From: Aurantiochytrium sp. KH105
Lineage: Eukaryota; Sar; Bigyra; Thraustochytrida; Thraustochytriidae
Reading direction: 5' to 3'
Assembly (NCBI GenBank): GCA_003116975.1
Contig: BGKB01000028.1
Span: 248,001 to 312,000, forward strand
Length of the DNA stretch: 64,000 bases
Position 1 is the first letter of the stretch; the number at the start of each line of letters is the position of its first letter. Position numbers and translations under genes: made by a program. This document shows positions 56,688 through 64,000 of the stretch, piece by piece. Below the pieces are notes generated by a model. That model did no database searches. It was not told the origin of the DNA and saw nothing but the letters and a program-made list of their open reading frames with translations.

Positions 56688-57722
56688 ATGGCGGGCGGCT
56701 CGGCGCAAGTAGCCCTGGTCCAGTTCAGGCCGGCCTGGGCGGAGCAGGCTTACCTTCGGTGGGCCAAGATCGCGCACGTGGTCGAGAATTGGTCGCAGCC
56801 TTGGAGCTCGAGCGCAGGCGCGCTGCCGCAGCTGCACGGCAAAGATCGCAGCATCGTGCCCTCGCGCGAAATCATTCGATATCTCCGGGACGTTGAAAAC
56901 CTTGATGCAAAGCTCTCAGACGCGCAGCGGGCGCAATTGGCTGGATTCGAAAGCCTGATTCGCAATGATCTCCACATCGCGCTTGAATGGAGCCGCTGGG
57001 CGGATGACGAGCATTACTCGCGGGTGACGCGCAAAATCCTCGTCGATGTCATGCCATTCCCCATGAGCTACGCGTGGGCCTGGTTTCAGCGCCAGGCCGT
57101 CCTCTTTCGTTTGCGGCAGCATCACAGCATTGACTCCGAGGAAGCTGCCAAACGCGTTGCCGCGCAGGCTTACGAGGCACTGACGCTGCAACTCGGTGAC
57201 GGCCCTTGGATGTTTGGCGAGATCGGCCCTACAAGCCTCGACTGCCTCGTCTTTGGGCACCTCATGGATGCTCTACGCGAACCTATTGGCGCCATTTGCT
57301 TCGCGTCGCATCCCAAACTCGTCGCCTTCTGTAAGCGCGTGCAAAAGGATCTTTTCGACGAGCCAACGCCGGCGATCGCAAATCTATGTGGGCTCGCGGG
57401 CGAGCCAAATCGGTTTTCCGAGAGCCAAGGTTTCAACACTGTGTACCGTCAGTCCGCGCTTAGACTCTCGGGCTGGGGAGATGAGGCCGAGGGTTCCAAG
57501 GATGCACAGGCAAGCGATGAGGAGAAATCCTTGTCGAAGCGCGAACGGGAATTTCAAGAGGGTAGTCGCAACGCCATCATGCTCGCGGGAGGCGCTGTCG
57601 CGGGATACCTATTGTATTCCAACCTGGTCGCCTTTAGCTTTGAGGACGAGGAGGACGACGAGTACGACGAGTACGATGACGACGAAGATTTTGACGACGA
57701 CGACGACGACGAAGAAGAGTAG
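56688..57722 (+). CDS. MTX1: metaxin-1-like outer-membrane import protein
   Basis: 344 residues from ATG 56688. Metaxins/Sam37 sit on the mitochondrial outer membrane in the SAM complex, which inserts beta-barrel proteins. The GST-like N-terminal part has NWSQPWSSSAGALPQLHGKD, matching the family's 'NPWxSPSGTLPAL', then REIIRYLRD. A middle block VMPFPMSYAWAWFQRQ matches the family's 'AMPFPLxFFxPGxMQRQ', and the C-terminal helical half has GPTSLDCLVFGHL. A single span lies at ~296-316 (AIMLAGGAVAGYLLYSNLVA), followed by a 28-residue tail that is almost wholly Asp/Glu/Tyr. Human MTX1 also ends in a short acidic run, but this one is far longer. TTG at 56670 opens the frame earlier and was rejected. 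Confidence 0.85.
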   Translation: MAGGSAQVALVQFRPAWAEQAYLRWAKIAHVVENWSQPWSSSAGALPQLHGKDRSIVPSREIIRYLRDVENLDAKLSDAQRAQLAGFESLIRNDLHIALEWSRWADDEHYSRVTRKILVDVMPFPMSYAWAWFQRQAVLFRLRQHHSIDSEEAAKRVAAQAYEALTLQLGDGPWMFGEIGPTSLDCLVFGHLMDALREPIGAICFASHPKLVAFCKRVQKDLFDEPTPAIANLCGLAGEPNRFSESQGFNTVYRQSALRLSGWGDEAEGSKDAQASDEEKSLSKREREFQEGSRNAIMLAGGAVAGYLLYSNLVAFSFEDEEDDEYDEYDDDEDFDDDDDDEEE

Positions 57723-57995
57723 ACTTCGGGTTTTGATAAATGAAAACAACACGTTTTGGTGGTAGCAACGAGTTCTGTATCCTTCTTGTTTCTCACGTTC
57801 AGCACCTTTGAAGGAAAACTCCACGGAGAACCCAGAGATATCGACTTGAAGCCAGCAAACGAATTTCTTCACTTGCCTTGCCTTGCTTTGCCTTGCCAAG
57901 TGCGTGAAGAGGTGCGACCAAACAAGAATAGGCCAAAATGGGTGATTGAAAGTAAGAAAGCTACTAGAGGCAAGCAAGAAAGCAAGCACGCGCTG
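57723..57995. other. convergent 3' flanks, metaxin and CDP-DAG synthase
   Basis: 273 bases; (CCTTG)n repeats at about 57870-57900 and AAGC/AAG repeats near 57955-57985. No gene seen. Confidence 0.5.
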
Positions 57996-59473
57996 CTACT
58001 GAGGAACTGTAATTTCATTTCCAATGAGTCCCTGTTTGACGAGTCCATCGCGAAGTTGCTGAAAGAGAAAAACCTTGTCGTCGGTCCCGAGTTCGTGAAA
58101 CAGGCGCAAGACGACTTCGAGAGAAGGTGCCCCTGCAAGATTTTTTGCCACGCGCGCCTGATAGTACACATAGACAAACATACCCATGAGAACCTGGCAA
58201 TCCATGCGGTCGACGGCCCCGCCGTGTCCAGGAATAGAGTCGCCAAAGTCCTTGATCTTGAAGGCACGCTTGAAGCCCGAGGCAAAGAAACCACCAAAGG
58301 GCGCGACAATAGAGGCAAAGATTGCCATCCACAGCACATGTTCGTCCATTTGCTGTACTTGCATAGATGAAATAGACTCTGGAAGCATCGTATTCATCCT
58401 GGGCCCAAGAATGTCATGCAAAGGACGATACTCGTAGATTGGGTCAATCTCGCACTCGGGCCAGTATTCGAGGCGAAAGCCCCGGCGCTCGCAAATCATG
58501 AGGCCAAACTTGGTAAAGATCTTGGAGAGAAAGAAGCCAAAAAACATGGTGGCGAGCCAGCCGCCCACAAATCCTTCCCAGGTCTTTTTGGGAGAAAGCT
58601 TGATGAGCGGAGTCCGGCCAAAGAAGAATCCAAAAATATAAGCCCAAATGTCGTTGCAAATGACCAGCGAGCACGGCAAGAGGAACCAGATGAGGCCGTG
58701 GAACATGTTGGCCACGAGCGCAGAGCTTTGCACGACCACAAGCAAAAGTGTCACATGGCAGTACGCGAACTGCTTAAACTGGTACTTGTAGTGTTTCTTC
58801 TTCAGACTCCACACAAAGAGGATGAGACCGAAGGCATACAGCAGGTAGCAATACAGGTCAAACTTTTGCAGGTGGTCCGAGATCTTGAAGCCTAGATGGT
58901 GGCGCAGCGAATGCATCAAAAAATGGCCTTCCAAGGTCTTGCCGTAGCTGTGGGTATGAAAAGGTTCGCGCGTGAAAAAGTTAGTGTACAGGGAGCAGAG
59001 GTGCGGTGGCCGTAACGAGGGCGTGCATGATCGAGCAGAGGGAAGGTTTCTGACAAAATATGAACGTACGTAAAAATGGAAGTCACCATGAACCAGTAGG
59101 CGTAGAGGAACTTGAAGCCCGGAAGGTCCCGCTCGCTGGATTCATTCATTTGGATGACAACAAGCTCCTTGTACATGAGTCCCTGAATAATACAGACGAG
59201 CACGGCGCATCCGGTCTGCTGCAAGTAGACGACAATAAAGAGAAAGGCGAAAATCATCACGAGGGACCAGGACGCGCGCGTCACAAAGCTCTGGAAGCGC
59301 GTCTCTGAAGGAGCATCGCGGAGGAGCGTGACGGGTGCCGCTGCGCTCTCTCCAGCCGTTTCCTCCTCTTCTTCCTCGTCGAGGTAGTCCTCGCCAGCCG
59401 AGGAGAGCGACGAAGTCTCGGCACGCTGCCGGCTTTCGTCTTCCTGGATACGGCGCTGACGGAGCGTCGACAT
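57996..59473 (-). CDS. CDS1: phosphatidate cytidylyltransferase (CDP-diacylglycerol synthase), two exons
   Basis: Exon 1 is 59473-59070 and exon 2 is 58947-57996; joined they encode 451 residues (human CDS1 461). The enzyme makes CDP-diacylglycerol from CTP and phosphatidic acid in the ER, feeding phosphatidylinositol and cardiolipin synthesis. Exon 1 is a disordered acidic N-terminus (DYLDEEEEEE) and the first spans. Exon 2 contains GFFFGRTPLIKLSPKKTWEG and the family signature SGFKRAFKIKDF then IPGHGGAVDRMD. The splice restores SIFTYGKTLEGHF, which aligns with the human FFYGETVTDYF. About eight spans are visible. All signature residues are present. Confidence 0.95.
58948..59069 (-). other. 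intron of CDP-DAG synthase
   Basis: 122 bases. Donor GTACGT at 59069-59064, branch CACTAAC at about 58985-58979, pyrimidine-rich run and acceptor CCCACAG ending at 58948. Phase 2, within the Thr codon of FTYGK. Confidence 0.93.
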
Positions 59474-60814
59474 CCTTTCCCTCTTCTTCTCTTTTTCCTC
59501 CTTTACTCGCACGCGACGAGTAGCCTGTTCAAGTTTGCTTGTTCGCGTCGAGCGTGCTGCGCAGGTAGACTTTGTGTATGGAGCCCCGCCCAGCGCTTTT
59601 CCTCCCTCCGAAAGAGAGAAAGAAAAGAAGGTCGCCGGCGCGACGCTGGAAGACGCGAGGGTGGTTCTTTGCCACTCGCGAGGCGGTGCGGACGCGCGAG
59701 ATAGCGCGGCGTCGCTCGGCCGGTCAGTTGCGTGGGCAGGCGGGCGGGCGGTCGGGCGGGCGGGCGGGCGCCAGCAGGTGCGCGAGGCAGCCTCGAGGCG
59801 TCTTTGTCTCCTTTGTGTCGCCTTTCTCAGCGTCACCTGCTCGTCGCGACAAGGCGTGCGTGTTGGGGCCTTTGCGCGAGAGGAAGCCCGACCGGCAGGC
59901 CGCTCGATCGCTCGCACACTCGTTCGCGCGCGCGCGCTACGCGCACCGCGACGCGCCGCGCGTCCTCGCCGAGGCTTCCGCTCTCAGCCCGCACGCACGC
60001 ACGCGCGCGCTCGCTCGCTCGCTTCTCGGTCGCGGTGACAGACTTTGCTTTGCTTTCTTTCATCCAAGCGTGCAACTCGGAATGCTCGGATCCATAGCCT
60101 TTGTATCTCTTGGAACGTCCAATTCCTCTAGAACTTTTAGCAGATATATCCGTTAAAGACGACGGCGGCTCGGACCGTCGGCGTCTCGCCCAGAAGGCCG
60201 GCCGTCTTCTTCTTCCCTCCTCTTCATAAAGGCCAGGGCCTGGGAAACGAACGGTCGGGGATTCACTCATTCAGCCAGAAGCGGTGTGATAGGTGAGCCA
60301 TTTTGCCAGCGAGCGACCACCTAGCTTGGCTACCTCACGGCCTGTCGGAATCCTTGGCCTGCTGGCTGTTGCTTGCTTGCTTTCCTTGCCTCCGCGGCCA
60401 CTGCGGCCGTCTTGGACGGTGACACGGAGGCACGGAGGGTGGGAACCGGGAGATAACCAAGAACGGGTGACGAGTGACGACGATCCTGCCCGCGTTTGCC
60501 GTCGCTTCTCAAGCTTGCGAGAACTGGGAAGTCAAGTAGGGAGATCGCACTCGTTTGGTTTTTCGTTCGCAACTAGCGGCTCATTTCCAGTGCACTCGTG
60601 GCGTAATGCTAAACGAAGGCCCGCCTCTCTTGCGTCAGGATTGACCATTTCCGGGAAACAGACGCGAGACACGCCACGGCGGCGGCAAGGGGGGGTGTAT
60701 GCGAGCGGCCTCGACCGGGCGACGCGACTGGACGGTGCAAAGACACGGCGCAACAAGACGCGGAGCCACGTGAGACGACTCGTGGTGAGGTGCTACGTGC
60801 CGGGGCGAGGCGCG

Positions 60815-60975
60815 AGGCAAGTCAACGCAACGCAAGGCAACGCAACGCAAGGCAACGCGAGACAACGCAAGGCAACGCGAGTCAACGCAACGCAACTCGA
60901 GTCAACGCAACGCACGCATCACAACGCAACGGAGCGTAGCGCGACGCAAAACAAAGCAAGGCAACGCAAGACCAC
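60815..60975 (+). repeat. degenerate (ACGCA)n/(AGGCA)n field
   Basis: Over 160 bases of CAACGCAA, CAAGGCAA and CGAGTCAA words arranged at 5- and 10-base spacing, with slippage and substitutions. Confidence 0.9.
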
Positions 60976-61054
60976 GCGCGCAGCCTGTCGTAGCGTAGCT
61001 CACTCACAGCCACGGCTTCTGCACAAGCTGCCGCGCGGTTTCTGTTCGTCCTTT

Positions 61055-61055
61055 G

Positions 61056-61143
<88 letters not shown>

Positions 61144-61145
61144 CA
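61055..61145 (+). repeat. (GCAG)n, 91 bases
   Basis: About 22.75 perfect GCAG/GGCA units, the longest microsatellite in the window, about 220 bases upstream of the G-alpha ATG. Confidence 0.98.
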
Positions 61146-61363
61146 CATACGAACGTACGTGCGCACGCACCGGCAACGTGCTGCTCGGCTTGAAGCGTGA
61201 AAGCCAAGACCGAGCACTTTCTTTGCGTTGCTTCTCGTTTGTCCTGTTCTGTTTTGTTTTGATTTGATTTAATTTGGTTTGGTTTGGCGCGACGCGACGC
61301 GGTGCAGGGCAGGCGGCTGGGTGGTCGCACGTCCCTGCACGACGCGGGAGGTGACGAAGCAAC

Positions 61364-62902
61364 ATGGGCGGAACATGCAGCGTAAATACCGCGGATGACA
61401 CAAAACACGAAATGCGACTGCTGCTCCTGGGAAGTCCCGGCGTCGGCAAGTCAACCGTCTTCAAGCAGCTCACTCTAATCTACACAAACGGCTTTGATGA
61501 CACGCAGCGGAGAGCCTTGCGATCACATGTCCTCTTTGATATCTTTGACTCAGTTCTTCGGATCGCCGAAGTCGCACGGCAGCGAGATGGTGAAGACTTC
61601 TTGGTCGACACAAAGCTACAAGCTCAACTGCGCCAGCTCATTGAAGTCAAGGAAACGGTGGACGAATCCGCCTCGCAATTGACTCTCGAGCAAATCGCGC
61701 AGCCACAAGATGGGGCCGGAACGTCGGCGTCAGAAGAAGACCAAATCGATTTGCACTCGCCAAAGAGCGATGCACGAGTAAAGGAACTTTTGCATATTAC
61801 CAAGCTCATCCTTCAGGACGCAAAGATGACTCGGGCAATGCAAAGCATGAAAGATTCAGGGGCCAAAACGAGCGGTAACGCGAATGCGACTGCGAGTGCA
61901 AATGCGAACGCAAATGCGAATACGAATGCAAATACAAGTGCAAACAGCAGGAAAACTCCAATGTCGCCCGCAGCGGAGGCACCAGGGACACTCGGCCTTT
62001 CTTCGCTTTCAAGGGTGGCGGAAGCGGCATCCGCCAACAAGTCCGCATTGCTGAACGAGGGAGCGGGCTCGCAAACAGATGATTCACTTGACCTGCTCGA
62101 CGTGACGTCTGCAGAGGACGAAAGCCATGGCGACTTGGTATACGACTCCTTTCGCGAAGAAAGTCAGCAAGAACAGTCGATACGGGCCGCTGAAGCCGCA
62201 AGAAATGCTGCACGGGCCGCTGAGCGAGTTGAGCTTCCCGGTTCGTGGGAGCACTTTTCTAAGCGGCTTCATCAAATGGCGGCTGCCGACGCTTACATTC
62301 CCAGCGATAATGACATTTTGCGGCTACGGCGAGTCACGGAAGAACCTGTGAGTTTACGTTTCGGTGTGACTCTGGAGTGGCCTCCAAAGTCTGGAAAAGA
62401 CACGAGTCTGCCCGTTCAATGCGTCGACGTGGGTGGCCAGGCGCATCACGAGTTCGACTGGGTTCAATTTGGACAGGATGCAACGGCCGTTCTCTTTGTC
62501 ATGTGTCCTTCTGAATTCGACGAGATTGATGAAGCGGGCGATAACAAGTTGCGCAAGTCGATGCAGATGCTGCGCAAAATCGCGTCTTCAGAAGTGTTTG
62601 CGAATACGCAGATCATCTTGCTTTTCAACAAGTCCGATTTATTAGAAAAGAAGCTGCGCGACGTCAAGTTCTCCGAGTTTTCTCGGAACTTCAAGGGTGA
62701 CAACACGGTCAAGAATGTGACGCATTTTTTGGAAAAGAGGTGCCGCGCCATCATTAGTTCCTCGGTGTCGCAGTCGGATGCTTCGTCTGCGCCTCGCGTC
62801 TCGGTGGTCAAGACTTGCGCCATCGAGACCTCGCTCATGTCCACCGTAATTCGCCGCGTCCTCCACGGCCTCTTCGAGTCTGCGTTAATGCAGGTTTGGT
62901 GA
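61364..62902 (+). CDS. divergent heterotrimeric G-protein alpha-like subunit with inserted helical domain
   Basis: 512 residues (usual 350-390). The start MGGTCS offers an N-myristoylation glycine and a nearby cysteine for palmitoylation, as in membrane-bound G-alpha. The P-loop is GSPGVGKST (23-31); ordinary G-alpha has GAGESGKST, so the seat-belt Glu is replaced. G3 is DVGGQ, keeping the catalytic Gln but followed by Ala, not Arg. G4 is NKSD and G5 is TCAIET. Switch I reads LRRVTEEPV where the family has R-V-x-T-x-G-I. An insertion of ~170 residues with an Asn/Ala-rich tract (NANANANTNANTSA) sits in the helical domain. It could bind GTP; coupling to receptors or RGS proteins is doubtful. 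Confidence 0.78.
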   Translation: MGGTCSVNTADDTKHEMRLLLLGSPGVGKSTVFKQLTLIYTNGFDDTQRRALRSHVLFDIFDSVLRIAEVARQRDGEDFLVDTKLQAQLRQLIEVKETVDESASQLTLEQIAQPQDGAGTSASEEDQIDLHSPKSDARVKELLHITKLILQDAKMTRAMQSMKDSGAKTSGNANATASANANANANTNANTSANSRKTPMSPAAEAPGTLGLSSLSRVAEAASANKSALLNEGAGSQTDDSLDLLDVTSAEDESHGDLVYDSFREESQQEQSIRAAEAARNAARAAERVELPGSWEHFSKRLHQMAAADAYIPSDNDILRLRRVTEEPVSLRFGVTLEWPPKSGKDTSLPVQCVDVGGQAHHEFDWVQFGQDATAVLFVMCPSEFDEIDEAGDNKLRKSMQMLRKIASSEVFANTQIILLFNKSDLLEKKLRDVKFSEFSRNFKGDNTVKNVTHFLEKRCRAIISSSVSQSDASSAPRVSVVKTCAIETSLMSTVIRRVLHGLFESALMQVW

Positions 62903-64000
62903 TCTGTGCGAGAAGTATTACAAAGAGGAGGACAAGTTGAAGACCGAAAGACAGCCGACGAAAACCGCCAAAGGACGAAGGACAAGAAGGGCGGCCTGCG
63001 TGATTGGTAAATCTAGGCAGAGCTAGTCTGGCCTGGCCTGATATCGCGCTCGTCAACTCGAACGCCCTCTCCTTTACCTGCATGTTCTCCCTCTCCTTCC
63101 CAGCCACACCTTACCCCCCCTTCTTCCCAGCCCTCCCTCCCCCGCCTTGAGAAAGAAAATGACCATAAGAATCTGCTCAAATGCCTCTTCCCGTCCTTTT
63201 CCCCCCTTCCACCTAACTCACAGTTAAAAAAAAAAGCCTGTGATTCATCGACGCCGACCCCTTCGCGTCTTCTCCCCTCGATCACCCCCGCTGTAGCCTT
63301 CTCCCCCGCGCCGCCGCCGCCGCCATCGTCGTCGCCCCTCGCCCCTCGTTGGCGTGGCCTCGAATCGCAGGCGGCCAAGCAAGGGCCTTTCGTTCCGAGC
63401 TGTGTTTTCTTGCCTCTCTTCGTTCTCTTCCGGCACGGGGGCCTTCTCTCTTGCCCGTATTCAGCTTGGACGCCGCGGCCGCGGCCTCGCGCCGCGCGCC
63501 CGGAGCCGCGCAGCTCCTCGCGGCCGCGCGGCGGCTCGCGCGCGGCGCGCAGCCCGCCCGCTGCGGCGCGGCGCGCGCGGGCGCAGGGCGGCGCGGCGGA
63601 GGCGCTGCTGCGCGCGCGGCAGCGGCGTGCAGATGGCGCCAGAGATGCGAACCTGCCGCTGCTCGGACCGCGGGGCTCCGCGGGATGACGTCGCGTGGCG
63701 GGCGACAGACAGGAGTAGCGCGTGCCGCCGCCGCCGCCCCGCGCGGGCGGGCGGCGGCGCGGGGCGCGGGGCCGGGGCGCGCGGGCGCGCGGGGAGACGC
63801 AGAGCGGGCGCGGGCTGCATGCGCGCGCGGGAGGGAGGCAGGCAGGCAGGCAGGCGGGCTCGGTGGGCGGGCGGGAGGTTGGCTCTGCGTGGGTGCGCTT
63901 TTCGCCTTTTTGAATTTTGATCTTGCTTTTGACACACGAGGACTCGAACGCGGCACGGGTGCGCGAAGCTGGCGCCAGTGGGCCTCTGCTTCCCGGCGCC
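62903..64000. other. right edge: no gene recognised
   Basis: 1098 bases. C/T-rich flank, GGCGGCGG runs near 63310, extreme GC from 63470 to 63890, and (GGCA)5 at 63837-63856. Open frames are Ala/Arg/Pro low-complexity. It may be the leader of a gene beyond the edge. Confidence 0.6.

Larger units (their letters stand above)
59474..61363. other. divergent gap, CDP-DAG synthase / G-alpha
   Basis: 1890 bases with no supported gene. GC-rich with (CGGG)n near 59735-59770, a degenerate ACGCA repeat field (60815-60975) and a 91-base GCAG tract (61055-61145). Several open frames are microsatellite artefacts. Confidence 0.6.

Noticed and set aside
60293..61267. 324-codon frame across the ACGCA and GCAG repeats
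   Set aside because: Translation of microsatellite (Arg-Gln-Ala-Gly repeats).
63282..63956. 224-codon minus-strand frame at the right edge
   Set aside because: Ala/Arg/Pro low-complexity from extreme GC; no motif.
63920..64000. tRNA-like GTTCGAGTC on the minus strand
   Set aside because: The T-stem mispairs at two of five positions and no acceptor or anticodon stem fits.

Overview
The window looks like nuclear DNA of a compact, GC-rich protist. I infer a heterokont of the thraustochytrid/labyrinthulomycete kind. The reasons are single-copy eukaryotic housekeeping genes, very few introns (two coding introns and one probable leader intron, all with a CTAAC-type branch point), tight spacing, and GC-rich leaders full of tetranucleotide microsatellites. 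The lineage is an inference from style, not from a marker gene. I found no rRNA, tRNA, transposon or CRISPR array. I count 22 protein genes, 12 on the minus strand and 10 on the plus strand.

Layout. 1-16565: VWA8 (cut by the left edge), REI1/ZNF622, RINT1, then MFSD5, a tandem DUF1279-like mitochondrial protein, GPATCH4, and two-exon PA2G4/EBP1. 16566-30315: a membrane RING-H2 ligase facing a 12.6-kb uninterrupted frame for an SZT2-like KICSTOR protein. 31884-38682: an MLO-like membrane protein, a TAP/ABCB9-type ABC transporter and a mitochondrial NDK-like protein. 39387-50792: REV3 (DNA polymerase zeta) divergent from the golgin CASP, then an ALG5-like protein whose catalytic motif is gone, and a type II Golgi protein. 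51397-62902: COA7, a disordered protein with a canonical eIF4E-binding motif, a Tim17/22/23-family protein divergent from metaxin, two-exon CDP-diacylglycerol synthase, and a divergent G-alpha subunit. 62903-64000 has no gene I can support.

How the genes relate. Several deal with mitochondria (VWA8, DUF1279-like, NDK-like, COA7, Tim17-family, metaxin). Three serve 60S ribosome and nucleolar work (REI1, GPATCH4, EBP1). Four serve the Golgi/ER (RINT1, CASP, ALG5-like, type II protein). SZT2 lies upstream of TORC1, and the candidate eIF4E-binding protein would act at a step TORC1 controls in animals. These are neighbours, not operons; each gene should have its own promoter, though several divergent pairs probably share one.

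The observations most worth a second look are the new eIF4E-binding protein, the ALG5-like pseudoenzyme, the divergent mitochondrial-import gene pair, the repeated TAGGCCTA palindrome in noncoding DNA, and the GACA/TGTC tracts just ahead of start codons.
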